From contig OY969109.1 in the NCBI GenBank assembly GCA_963698015.1, positions 2,542,001 through 2,606,000 of the forward strand: a stretch of 64,000 nt of DNA. Reading direction: 5' to 3'. Below are positions 51,598 through 60,139 of this stretch, in pieces. This DNA comes from VAXT01 sp963698015 (GTDB taxonomy: Bacteria > Actinomycetota > Thermoleophilia > Gaiellales > Gaiellaceae). Position 1 is the stretch's first letter. The number at the start of each line of letters is the position of its first letter. Under the pieces are notes generated by a model, which ran no database searches, had not been told where the DNA came from, and worked only from the letters and a program-made list of their open reading frames with translations. The position numbers and the translations under genes are program-made.

Positions 51598-52764
51598 CTA
51601 CTTCTCGACGATCGCCTCGCCGGGGATCCCGCGGCGCGGGGCCTTGCCGCCGAGCCATGCGTTCACCGTCGCGCCAACGTCTGCGAACTCCCCCTCGTGA
51701 ATCCGGCCGGCCGCGTTCTTGCCCTCGACGTACGCGAGCAGGAGCGCATGCTCGCGCGAGTGGTCGGTCGACGGAGTCGTCGGATCGCAGCCGTGGTCGG
51801 ACGTGATGATCAGCAGGTCGCCGGGCCGCAGCGCCGCGAGCAGGTCGGGCAGCCGGCGGTCGAAGTCCTGGAGACAGCGGTGGAAGTTCACGGGATCGTT
51901 GCGATGGCCCCAGAGCATGTCCGTCTCGACGAGGTTCGTGAAGACAAGACCCTGGTCCAGCTCCTGGAGCAGCTTCTCCGTCTGGTTGATGCCGTCGACG
52001 TTCGAGCGGGTCGGGTGCGACTCGTCGATGTCGACGCCGGCGAAGATGTCGCGGATCTTTCCGACCGCGTGCACTTTCATCCCGGCTTCCCGCACCAGCG
52101 TCAGGTAGTTCGGCGTCTTCGGCTCCAGTGACCAGTCGTGTCGATCGGGCGTCCGCACGTAGTTGCCCGGCTCGCCCTCGAAGGGCCGCGCGATGACGCG
52201 GCCGACCGCGTCCTTGCCGGTGAGGATCTCCCGCGCGATCTCGCAGCCACGGTAGAGCTCCTCCAGCGGGATCGTGTCCACGTGCGCGGCGATCTGGAAG
52301 ACCGAGTCCGCGGACGTGTAGACGATCCACTTGCCCGTGCGCTGATGCTCCTCGCCGATCTCTTCGATGATCTCGGTCCCCGACGCGGCCTTGTTGCCGA
52401 GCACGCCGCGGCCGGTGCGATGCATGAACGGATCGATGACCTCGAACGGGAACCCGTGCGGGTAGGTCGGCAGCGCCGTCGGCGTGACGATGCCCATCAG
52501 CTCCCAGTGGCCGGTCGTCGTGTCCTTCCCCTTCGAGCGCTCGACGAGGCGGCCCGCGACCGCCGGCGCGCCAGGTTGCGGCGGGCAGCCCTCGAGCGGC
52601 TCCACGTTCCCGAGCCCGAAGGCCTCGAGGTTGGGCAGGTCCAGCCCCCCAACCGCCCGCGCGACATTGCCGAGCGTGTCGGATCCTTCGTCGCCGAATT
52701 CGGCTGCGTCGGGAAGCTCTCCCGCGCCCACCGCATCCAGCACGATGATGCATGCGCGGGACAT
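51598..52764 (-). CDS. deoB: Phosphopentomutase
   Basis: This 388-residue alkaline-phosphatase-superfamily enzyme converts (deoxy)ribose-1-phosphate to the 5-phosphate. The N-terminal metal site is in IIVLDAVGAGELPDAAEFGDEGSDTLGN. SKGKDTTTGHWELMG carries the active-site threonine. IITSDHGCDPTTPSTDHSREHALLL supplies the remaining metal ligands. It is the first gene of the deoB-deoA pair, and it is divergent from a small membrane-protein gene with 20 bp between starts. Confidence 0.96.
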   Translation of the reverse strand: MSRACIIVLDAVGAGELPDAAEFGDEGSDTLGNVARAVGGLDLPNLEAFGLGNVEPLEGCPPQPGAPAVAGRLVERSKGKDTTTGHWELMGIVTPTALPTYPHGFPFEVIDPFMHRTGRGVLGNKAASGTEIIEEIGEEHQRTGKWIVYTSADSVFQIAAHVDTIPLEELYRGCEIAREILTGKDAVGRVIARPFEGEPGNYVRTPDRHDWSLEPKTPNYLTLVREAGMKVHAVGKIRDIFAGVDIDESHPTRSNVDGINQTEKLLQELDQGLVFTNLVETDMLWGHRNDPVNFHRCLQDFDRRLPDLLAALRPGDLLIITSDHGCDPTTPSTDHSREHALLLAYVEGKNAAGRIHEGEFADVGATVNAWLGGKAPRRGIPGEAIVEK

Positions 52765-52784
52765 GAAGCTATTCTAGGTTGGTC

Positions 52785-52919
52785 ATGAGCACCGTCCTCG
52801 GCCTGCTCGGCCTCATCCTCTTCGTCGTCGTGATCACCTCGCTCGCGGCAAGCGTGACGTGGCTGGTCGTGAAGCTCTTCCCGCAGCACGAGAAGAAGCC
52901 GCAGCCCGAGAGCTCGTAG
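52785..52919 (+). CDS. 44-residue single-span membrane protein
   Basis: This small frame reads MSTVLGLLGLILFVVVITSL at its start, one transmembrane helix followed by a short lysine-rich tail (HEKKPQPESS). It is divergent from deoB and converges on ald, with four bases between stops. The ORF is short but has a clear helix-plus-tail pattern and fills the whole gap. I do not recognise a family, and expression is unproven. Confidence 0.5.
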   Translation: MSTVLGLLGLILFVVVITSLAASVTWLVVKLFPQHEKKPQPESS

Positions 52920-52923
52920 ACGG

Positions 52924-54048
52924 TCAGACCGGCGACAGCGGTAGGACGTCCTCAAGCGGCGCGTAATCGAGGTCGTGCGCTTCGGCGACGGCTTCGTACG
53001 TGATCTTGCCGTCCAGCACGTTGACGCCTCGCGCAAGTGCCGGGTCGCGCGCGACGGCCTGTGGAAGGCCATGGGTCGCGATCGCCTCGACGTACGGGAG
53101 CGTCGCGTTCGTCAGGGCCTTCGTCGCCGTGATAGGCACCGCTCCCGGCATGTTCGCGACGCAGTAGTGCGTGACGCCGTCGACGACGTAGACGGGCTCC
53201 GAGTGCGTCGTCGGGCGCGCGGTCTCGAAGCAGCCGCCCTGGTCGATCGCGACGTCGGCGATCACCGACCCTTCTTTCATCCCGGCGACCATCGGCCTCG
53301 TGACGAGCTTCGGTGCGACCGCGCCCGGGATCAGCACGGCGCCGATGACGACGTCCGCCTGCGCGACCGACTCCTCGATCTGGAGGCTCGACGACATGAG
53401 CAGCGTGACCCGGCCACCCAGCACCTCCTCGAGGTGTCGCATGCGGTCGATCGAGCGCTCGATGATCGTGACGTTCGCACCCAGTCCGAGCGCGATGACG
53501 GCGGAGTTGTAGCCGACCATTCCTCCGCCGATGACGACGACTTGTCCGGGCGCGACGCCCGGCACACCGCCGAGGAGGAGGCCGCGGCCGCCGAGCGGCT
53601 TCTCGAGGAAATACGCACCGGCCTGGGCGGCGAGCCTGCCGGCGATCTCGCTCATCGGTGCGAGCAGGGGCAGCGCCCGGCTGCCCGTCTCCACAGTCTC
53701 GTACGCGACCGCGGTAATCCCGCTCTCGACGAGAGCGTCCGTCAGCCCCTTGTCCGCGGCGAGGTGCAGGTAGGTGAAGAGGACGAGCCCGTCGCGAAGC
53801 CGGCCATACTCGGCGTCGATCGGCTCCTTGACCTTGAGCAGCAGCTCGGCGTCGCCCCAGACGTCGTCGACCGACCCGATCTGCGCGCCGACCGCCTCGT
53901 ACGCCTCGTCGGGGAACGCGCTGCCCTCGCCGGCGCCCTGCTCGACGAGGACGTCGTGGCCCGCATCCGCAAGCTCGCGCGCGCCGGCGGGGGTCAGCGC
54001 GACGCGGTATTCGTCGGACTTGATCTCTTTGGCGACGCCGATCTTCAT
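52924..54048 (-). CDS. ald: Alanine dehydrogenase
   Basis: This 374-residue NAD-dependent enzyme interconverts L-alanine and pyruvate. MKIGVAKEIKSDEYRVALTP carries the pyruvate-binding arginine. The blocks LLLKVKEPI, LFTYLHLAAD, the Rossmann motif VVIGGGMVGYNSAVIALGLGA and VTHYCVANMPGAVPITAT are intact. I use ATG 54048 rather than upstream in-frame codons because homologues begin there. Ald and ppdK both act on pyruvate, though the genes are far apart. Confidence 0.96.
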   Translation of the reverse strand: MKIGVAKEIKSDEYRVALTPAGARELADAGHDVLVEQGAGEGSAFPDEAYEAVGAQIGSVDDVWGDAELLLKVKEPIDAEYGRLRDGLVLFTYLHLAADKGLTDALVESGITAVAYETVETGSRALPLLAPMSEIAGRLAAQAGAYFLEKPLGGRGLLLGGVPGVAPGQVVVIGGGMVGYNSAVIALGLGANVTIIERSIDRMRHLEEVLGGRVTLLMSSSLQIEESVAQADVVIGAVLIPGAVAPKLVTRPMVAGMKEGSVIADVAIDQGGCFETARPTTHSEPVYVVDGVTHYCVANMPGAVPITATKALTNATLPYVEAIATHGLPQAVARDPALARGVNVLDGKITYEAVAEAHDLDYAPLEDVLPLSPV

Positions 54049-54288
54049 CGCGAGCCGGGCAACCTTATCGCTAGGCAGACGCCAGGCTAATTCGCCCCGG
54101 TGCCAAGCAGGGAGCGGGAACGGCCGCACCGGCGAAGCCGGCGCGGCCTCGTGGTCGGCGCCGCCCGCGTCGGCGCCTCAGCTTCCACACTCTCGGCGCA
54201 TTCTCGCTGCAGACATGTGTGATTTTCGCGGATAGGATCGAATCGGTGGGTGGCCCGCGGCCGGCCCCGGGTGCGATGTCCGGAAGGG
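54049..54288. other. Gene-free spacer upstream of ald with one GC-rich hairpin
   Basis: No gene is recognisable in these 240 nt. A stem of 11 bp (GCCGCGCCGGC / GCCGGTGCGGC on the minus strand, one G-U pair, loop TTC) lies at 54123-54147, about 75 nt before the ald start. It could end transcription from the aldo/keto reductase gene or be part of the ald leader. Confidence 0.45.
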
Positions 54289-55062
54289 TCAGGTCTGGGC
54301 GAGACGCTCGACGAGCCTTCGCTCGTCGGGGCCGAGCCACGGCGGGGTGCCTGCGGCCGCGTTCTCGCGCGCGTGCTTCGGGTCGCGCGTCGCGGGGATC
54401 ACGGCGGAGACCCGCTCGTCGGAGAGCGCCCACTTGAGGAGCGCCTGCGGCCACGTCTCGACCCCGAACTCCCGCAGCGGGGCGAGCTCCTCCGCCGGCG
54501 GAGGATTCGGCAGCCGCGACTTGTCGCCGAGCGGGCGCATGACGATCACCGCCACGCCGAGCTCCTCCGCGAGTGGGAGCAGCTCGCGCGCGGACTCCTG
54601 CTCGAGCGGGTTGTACGGCACCTGGAGCACTGAGAACCGGCCCGTCCTCAGCGCACGGGCGAGCTCGGGGAACGCGGACGCCTGCCAGTGCGTGACGCCG
54701 ATCCGGTCGATCCGCCCGGCGTCGCGTTCCTCTTCCAGCCACGGCAGATGCTCCTCCCAGCTGACGAGGTTGTGCACCTGCTCGATCTCGACCTGGCCGA
54801 ACCAGCGGAGCTGGCTCTCGAATTGCGCCCGCCCCTCCTCGACCGACTCCGTCCAGATCTTCGTCGCGAGCACCGCCTCCCCGCGGCGCGGCTCGAGTGC
54901 GAGCCCAAGCGCCTCCTCGGAGCCATACATCGGCGAGGTGTCGTACAGGCGGTAGCCCGCCTCGCTCGCGGCGTCGACCACGCGTCGAGCCAGTTGGACG
55001 TCGGCGTCGAACGTCCTCGACGTCCCGAGGCCGATCACCGGGCCAAGCGCGCGCTCCTCCAT
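54289..55062 (-). CDS. Aldo/keto reductase
   Basis: This 257-residue (beta/alpha)8 NADPH-dependent reductase has the catalytic Asp/Tyr region YRLYDTSPMYGSEEALG and the catalytic lysine in VLATKIW. The cofactor-binding C-terminus includes VSAVIPATRDPKHARENAAA. It is shorter than most AKRs. The substrate is unknown. Its start directly abuts the stop of the DUF3866 gene, so they are co-transcribed. Confidence 0.88.
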   Translation of the reverse strand: MEERALGPVIGLGTSRTFDADVQLARRVVDAASEAGYRLYDTSPMYGSEEALGLALEPRRGEAVLATKIWTESVEEGRAQFESQLRWFGQVEIEQVHNLVSWEEHLPWLEEERDAGRIDRIGVTHWQASAFPELARALRTGRFSVLQVPYNPLEQESARELLPLAEELGVAVIVMRPLGDKSRLPNPPPAEELAPLREFGVETWPQALLKWALSDERVSAVIPATRDPKHARENAAAGTPPWLGPDERRLVERLAQT

Positions 55063-56049
55063 CTACACCAGTTTGCCGCGCGCCAGCTTGCCCGCGGCGA
55101 ACGCGGACGCGAAGAACCACGGATCGTCGTCGGGCCCGCGGCCCATGTGCTCGAGCGGCAATCCCTCGCACGCTTCCCGCCAACCGGACACATCGACCTC
55201 CTGGCGCTCCTCGAGCCACTCCGGCAACTCGAGACCCGAGGGCCACGCGACCGTCACGTCGCCGATCGCAAGATCGAGGACGGCTCGGGTGTGATGCGAA
55301 ACCCCCCGATGGCGCTCACGCGGGTCGCCGTACGAGACGCGGACCGCCATCACCGGTGCTCCGCCGAGCGCACTCGCCGCATTGGCCGCCTCTGCTGCAG
55401 CTAGCCCCCCGTGTCCGAGCGGCGAGCCGGTGCCGACGATGCCCGGGCCGATCGAGCAGACGGCGACGTCGAAGCCCTGCGCCGCCGCCCAGGCGAGCGC
55501 CGAAGCGACCCCGACCGCCTGCGCGTCACCGCCGACGGACGCACCCGCCGCGATCCTCGTCTCGACGAGCCCCCGTTCCTTCAGCGCGCGCAGCGAATCC
55601 GAGAGGGAGACCGGCAGAGCCCCGCCGGCGAGCTGGACGTACGCGACCCGCACACCCTCCCCTACGCCTGCCGCGGCGGGCGCGACCTGCGAGTGGAGCG
55701 AGCAGCAGACGACGGGCATGCCGTCCAGGCCCGCCGCGAGCTCACTGTCCTCCTCCACGAATCGCACGGCCGCTTGCACGGGCGTGTACGGCAGCGTCAT
55801 CACGTGCGCGTCCGGCGCGGCGTGGAGACCGAGCCCGCGCGTGAGGTTCGCATGCAGCACGTCGAACCCGCCGGAGCCGAGGTCGAGCTCGCGCGCCTGC
55901 ACGTTCACGAGGACGTCGTCTCCGACCTCGATCGCGCCGGTCAACCGTGGATACGCGATGCACGCCTCGCCGTCGACCTCGATCCGCGCGAGCCCGTCCA
56001 GCTCCTCGACGATCGCGGTCACGGTGCCGCGCCGCAGGCTAAGCGGCAT
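55063..56049 (-). CDS. DUF3866-family protein
   Basis: This 328-residue protein matches by eye the actinobacterial DUF3866 family of unknown function. A small N-terminal beta domain (RRGTVTAIVEELDGLARIEVDG) is followed by an alpha/beta region. That region has conserved blocks MTLPYTPVQAAVRFVEED, GGDAQAVGVASALAWAAAQGFD, GIVGTGSPLGHGGLAAAEA and RVSYGDPRERHRGVSHHT. ATG 56049 overlaps the peptidase stop by 11 nt. No catalytic motif is recognised. Confidence 0.82.
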   Translation of the reverse strand: MPLSLRRGTVTAIVEELDGLARIEVDGEACIAYPRLTGAIEVGDDVLVNVQARELDLGSGGFDVLHANLTRGLGLHAAPDAHVMTLPYTPVQAAVRFVEEDSELAAGLDGMPVVCCSLHSQVAPAAAGVGEGVRVAYVQLAGGALPVSLSDSLRALKERGLVETRIAAGASVGGDAQAVGVASALAWAAAQGFDVAVCSIGPGIVGTGSPLGHGGLAAAEAANAASALGGAPVMAVRVSYGDPRERHRGVSHHTRAVLDLAIGDVTVAWPSGLELPEWLEERQEVDVSGWREACEGLPLEHMGRGPDDDPWFFASAFAAGKLARGKLV

Positions 56050-57163
56050 CCGCTTCGAGCGCCACGTCCACAAGCGCGAGCGTGACGTCGACCATCCGCT
56101 CGAGGTCCGACACCGCGATGTGCTCGTCTGGCGTATGGATCTCGGCCATCCCATTCGCGAGGTTGACGCAGGCGAGCCCGCGCTCGTTGAAGACGTTCGC
56201 GTCCGCCCCTCCGCCGCTCAGCGCGAACGTCGGCTCGAAACCGGCCCGCGCGAGCCCCGCGCTCGCGATTCGCACCGCCTCGTCGTCGCGCTTGAACCGG
56301 TAGCCGCTGTAGCTCTTGTGCACCTTGGTCTCGACCTGGCAGTCCTCGAGGCTCGCCGCGAACGTGATCGACTCGAGCATCTCGCGGACGAGATCGGCGA
56401 GCTTCTGCGGATCGTGCGAGCGCACGTCGGCGATGAACGTGCACCACTCTGGGACGATGTTGCCCGCGGTACCGCCGTTGATCACGCCGACGTTCGCGGT
56501 CGTCTCCTCGTCCACTCGCCCCAGCTTGAAGTCCGCGATCGCCTTCGCCGCGGCTGCGATCGCGGAGCGGCCCTCCTCGGGGTACATGCCCGCGTGCGCG
56601 GCGCGTCCATGCAGCTTCACCTCCATCGAATGCGAGTACGGCGCGCCGAGGATGACCTCGCCGATCGGCGCAGCCTGGTCGTAGACGTACCCGATCCGCG
56701 CGTGCAGCCGCTCGTGGTCGAACGCCGCTGCCCCGTACAGCCCGACCTCCTCCTTGGGCGTGAAGAGCAGCTCGAGCCCTCCGTGCGGCCGGTTCTCGGC
56801 CAGAAGCCGCCTCGTCGCCTCGAGCATGACCGCGACCGCCGACTTGTTGTCGGCGCCGAGGATCGTCCCCGCCGCGTTGCGGATAACCCCGTCCTCGAGC
56901 ACCGGGTCGATGCCCGCCTGCGGCGGGACCGTGTCGAGATGAGCGCAGAGGAAGAGCGGCGTTCCGCCGTCCGTCGCGTCGACGCGCGCGTAGAGGTTCC
57001 CCGCGTTGGAGCCGATCCGCGCACCGGCGTCGTCCTCGCTCACGTCGAGGCCGAGATCGCGCATGTACGCGGCGACGCGGTCGGCCACGGCGCGCTCGTC
57101 GCCGGGCGGGCTCGGCAGCGCGGCGAGCTCGGTGAACAGCGAGACGACGTCGTCGTGCGCCAC
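56039..57163 (-). CDS. M20-family metallopeptidase, tripeptidase T-like
   Basis: This 374-residue zinc peptidase has the metal site blocks FLCAHLDTVPP, ILGADNKSAVAVMLEA, LFTPKEEVGLYGA and the final AEIHTPDEHIAV. The dimerisation/lid domain lies in between. It resembles PepT and related di/tripeptidases and lacks a signal peptide, so it is cytoplasmic. It follows pyrG across an inverted-repeat spacer and overlaps the DUF3866 gene. Confidence 0.9.
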   Translation of the reverse strand: MAHDDVVSLFTELAALPSPPGDERAVADRVAAYMRDLGLDVSEDDAGARIGSNAGNLYARVDATDGGTPLFLCAHLDTVPPQAGIDPVLEDGVIRNAAGTILGADNKSAVAVMLEATRRLLAENRPHGGLELLFTPKEEVGLYGAAAFDHERLHARIGYVYDQAAPIGEVILGAPYSHSMEVKLHGRAAHAGMYPEEGRSAIAAAAKAIADFKLGRVDEETTANVGVINGGTAGNIVPEWCTFIADVRSHDPQKLADLVREMLESITFAASLEDCQVETKVHKSYSGYRFKRDDEAVRIASAGLARAGFEPTFALSGGGADANVFNERGLACVNLANGMAEIHTPDEHIAVSDLERMVDVTLALVDVALEADAA

Positions 57164-57184
57164 GCCGCGATCTTAGGTCGGACG

Positions 57185-57288
57185 GGAGGGTTCGGCGCGA
57201 TATTGCTCGTCGCCGGGGTGCGATGGTCGTTCCGTGGGCCGGGAGCAGCGCGGCCCGGCGGCTCAGTCCATATTGCGCCGAACCCTCC
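57185..57288. repeat. 19-bp inverted repeat bracketing the pyrG-peptidase gap
   Basis: GGAGGGTTCGGCGCGATAT (57185-57203) is the inverted complement of ATATTGCGCCGAACCCTCC (57270-57288), matching at 18 of 19 positions. The enclosed 66 nt hold a second stem, GGGCCG/CGGCCC (57236-57241 and 57251-57256). The right arm touches the pyrG stop codon. The RNA would form a long hairpin; no T run follows. A small non-autonomous element or an unusual terminator are both possible. Confidence 0.7.
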
Positions 57289-58931
57289 TACGCGCTCGTG
57301 ACGGCTCGCACGGCGGTTCGGTCCGCAGCGCGCACCGCGGCCGCTCCGACGAACTCGCGGAAGAGCGGCGCCGGCCGCGTGGGCCGGGACTTGAACTCCG
57401 GGTGGAACTGGCTCGCCACGAACCACGGGTGGTCGGGCAGCTCGATGATCTCGACGAGGCGCCCGCCCTGGAACGTTCCGGAGATGACGAGCCCCGCCCT
57501 GACGAGCTGGTCGCGGAAGTCGTTGTTGACCTCGTAGCGGTGCCGGTGCCGCTCGAGCACGATCGCCTGGCCCCCGTACGTCTCGCGCGTCCGCGTCCCG
57601 TCCGCGAGCTCGACCGCCTGCGCGCCGAGGCGCATCGTGCCGCCGAGATCCTCGATCTCCTTCTGCTCGGGCAGGAGGTCGATCACCGGGAACGGCGTCT
57701 CGGGATCCATCTCCGTCGAGTTGGCGCCGTCGAGGCCGACGACGTGGCGTGCGAACTCCGAGATCGCGACGTGCATCCCGAGGCAGATCCCGAGGTACGG
57801 AATCCCGCGCTCGCGGGCGACGCGGCAGGCGAGGATCTTCCCCTCCCAGCCACGCGACCCGAAGCCGCCGGGAACGAGCACGCCGTCCACGCCTTCGAGC
57901 TCGGCCTCCGCCTCCTCGAGCGACATGCCCTCGGCGTCGATCCAGCTCACGCGGATCCCGCAGCCGTGATGGATGCCCGCGTGCTTGAGCGCCTCGTGCA
58001 CGGACAGGTAGGCGTCATGCAGCTTCACGTACTTCCCGACGAGGCCGATGTTGACCTCGCCGCGGCGCTCGGCGATGCGCTCGGTCAGCTCGGCCCACTC
58101 GCCGAGCTCGGCCGGGCTCGTCGCGAGCCCAAGCTTCTCGCAGACCATCTCGTCGAGCCCCTCGGCCTGCAGCTCCTGCGGGACGAGGTAGACGTCCGGC
58201 ACGTCGCGGTTGAGGACGACCGCCTGGGGCTCGATGTCGGCGAACATCGCGATCTTGTCGCGTAGGTCTGGGGCGAGCTCGTCCTTCGTGCGGCAGACGA
58301 CGATGTCCGGGTGGATGCCGATGCGGCGCAGCTCGTTCACGGAGTGCTGCGTCGGCTTCGTCTTCAGCTCGCCGGCGGAGTCGACGAACGGCACGTAGGT
58401 CACGTGCAGGTAGAGCACGTTCTCGGGGCCGGCCTCGCGCCGGAATTGGCGGATCGCCTCGAGGAACGGCAGGGACTCGATGTCGCCGACGGTCCCGCCC
58501 ACCTCGCTGATCACGACATCGGTGGGCGTCGCGTCCGACGCGCGTCGGATGCGGTCCTTGATCTCGTTCGTGATGTGCGGGATCACCTGGACGGTCGAGC
58601 CGAGGTACTCGCCCTTCCGCTCCTTGCGCAGCACCGCGTACCAGATCGAGCCCGACGTGTGGTTCGCGTTGCGCGAGAGGTTCTCGTCGATGAAGCGCTC
58701 GTAGTGACCGATGTCGAGATCGGTCTCGGCGCCGTCTTCGGTCACGAACACCTCGCCGTGCTGGAACGGGCTCATCGTCCCCGGGTCGACGTTGATGTAC
58801 GGATCGAACTTCTGCACCTGCACGCTGAGGCCGCGCGACTTGAGCAGGCGACCGAGCGATGCCGCGGTGATGCCCTTCCCGAGGGACGAGACGACCCCGC
58901 CTGTGACGAAGACGTACTTCGTCGGCGTCAC
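57288..58931 (-). CDS. pyrG: CTP synthase
   Basis: This 547-residue enzyme aminates UTP to CTP. The synthase domain opens with KYVFVTGGVVSSLGKGITAASLGRLLKSRG. The glutaminase domain has the catalytic Cys in YLGICLGMHVAISEF and the His/Glu pair near ASQFHPEFKSRP. It starts at GTG 58931, overlapping the stop of the GT2/PNPT gene as GTGA. The mctB-pyrG neighbourhood matches the mycobacterial order. Confidence 0.97.
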   Translation of the reverse strand: MTPTKYVFVTGGVVSSLGKGITAASLGRLLKSRGLSVQVQKFDPYINVDPGTMSPFQHGEVFVTEDGAETDLDIGHYERFIDENLSRNANHTSGSIWYAVLRKERKGEYLGSTVQVIPHITNEIKDRIRRASDATPTDVVISEVGGTVGDIESLPFLEAIRQFRREAGPENVLYLHVTYVPFVDSAGELKTKPTQHSVNELRRIGIHPDIVVCRTKDELAPDLRDKIAMFADIEPQAVVLNRDVPDVYLVPQELQAEGLDEMVCEKLGLATSPAELGEWAELTERIAERRGEVNIGLVGKYVKLHDAYLSVHEALKHAGIHHGCGIRVSWIDAEGMSLEEAEAELEGVDGVLVPGGFGSRGWEGKILACRVARERGIPYLGICLGMHVAISEFARHVVGLDGANSTEMDPETPFPVIDLLPEQKEIEDLGGTMRLGAQAVELADGTRTRETYGGQAIVLERHRHRYEVNNDFRDQLVRAGLVISGTFQGGRLVEIIELPDHPWFVASQFHPEFKSRPTRPAPLFREFVGAAAVRAADRTAVRAVTSA

Positions 58932-60139
58932 GCGGGCCGCCCGAAGCGGTCGAGCGTGCGCAGGCCCGGTGTGCGCTCGATCAGCGGACCGAGAGAGTGA
59001 CGTTCACCGAGGAGGGTCAGCGCGGCCAGCGCCCCGATCGCCAGCCAGCGGCTTCGTTCCGTGAGTCGACTCACGGAACTCAAGCCTAGCATCGCGCCCA
59101 GCGCGTTCGACCCTGCGTCTCCGAGCATCACCTTCTCGCGGAGATCGTATGGCAGCAGGAAGACGGCGCTTCGGGCCGGCGCCCCGACGACCAGCGCGCC
59201 GGCGAGGTAGGCCTTCAGCGCACGGCCCGGGCGCGTGTCGAGCTGGTTCACGAAGTTGGCGCTGAGCCCGACGAGGAGCGCGCCCGAGAGCTTGCGCGTG
59301 GCGAGCAGGCCGACGAGCGGGATGCCGACGAGCTTGAGGACGCCGGTCGTCCTGCCCGCGCGCAGGTGCCGCCGGAAGCCTCGCTCGGAGCCCGACCAGA
59401 GGTCGTCGGCGAGGCCGATCGCTGCGATGGCGGCGATTGCTGGATCGCCGCGCAGCGCGAGCGTCCACCCGACGAGGGGCAGGCGCAGCCCTCTGTGGTT
59501 GACGGCGAGCGGGCCTGCGGCCAGAACCGTGTCGACGAGCTGGCGGCCTCGATGCGCGAAGCCGCGGACGTCGCGCCCCGTCTCCTTGTGGGACAGCGGA
59601 AGCACGAGCTCGGAGACGCTGAGGCCTGCACGCGCGGCATCGATCGTCATTCGCACCTCGCAGCCGAATCCGGCTGCGACGGGGAAGGTCTCTGCGCGCG
59701 CGGCCGCGCTCAGGTGGCGTTGTCCGGAGAGCGGTTCACGTGCCTCGAAGGCGGAGCGCGCACGGATCAACCTTCGGGCCATTGTCTTGGCGATTCCGAG
59801 CCCGCCGCCACGGCGCTGGGCGAACGCGGCGATCGTCAGGTCGTCGCCGTTACGGGCGAGCGGCCCGAGGTCCCCGACGAGATCGGCGTCGGCCAGCACG
59901 AGCGCCCCGGCGGGCGCAGCCTGCTCTCCGAGCGTGAGCGCCTGGCCCTTGCCTCGCCTGGGCAGCTTGAGCACCCGGGCGCCGGCCCGCTCCGCCTCCG
60001 CGGCGGTCGCGTCGCGCGATCCGTCGTCCGCGACGATCACCTCGGCCGCGGGGAACTGCTCCCGGAGCGCCGCCACCGTCTGCGCGATCGTGCCCTCCTC
60101 GTCGCGTGCGGCGACGAGGACCGCGGCGGGGTCAGCCAC
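58928..60139 (-). CDS. Fusion of GT2 glycosyltransferase and truncated MraY/WecA-like domain
   Basis: This 403-residue protein joins two modules. Residues 1 to about 205 are a GT-A glycosyltransferase (AAVLVAARDEEGTIAQTVAALR, VIVADDGSRDAT, VLADADLVGD). Residues from about 225 resemble polyprenyl-phosphate GlcNAc/MurNAc-1-P transferases: GLADDLWSGSERGFRRHLRA, NFVNQLDTRPGRALK and GDAGSNALGAMLG. The first helices of the PNPT family are missing, so the second half begins near the first DD motif. It may make a lipid-linked sugar or have lost transferase activity. It overlaps both neighbours. Confidence 0.8.
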   Translation of the reverse strand: MADPAAVLVAARDEEGTIAQTVAALREQFPAAEVIVADDGSRDATAAEAERAGARVLKLPRRGKGQALTLGEQAAPAGALVLADADLVGDLGPLARNGDDLTIAAFAQRRGGGLGIAKTMARRLIRARSAFEAREPLSGQRHLSAAARAETFPVAAGFGCEVRMTIDAARAGLSVSELVLPLSHKETGRDVRGFAHRGRQLVDTVLAAGPLAVNHRGLRLPLVGWTLALRGDPAIAAIAAIGLADDLWSGSERGFRRHLRAGRTTGVLKLVGIPLVGLLATRKLSGALLVGLSANFVNQLDTRPGRALKAYLAGALVVGAPARSAVFLLPYDLREKVMLGDAGSNALGAMLGLSSVSRLTERSRWLAIGALAALTLLGERHSLGPLIERTPGLRTLDRFGRPA

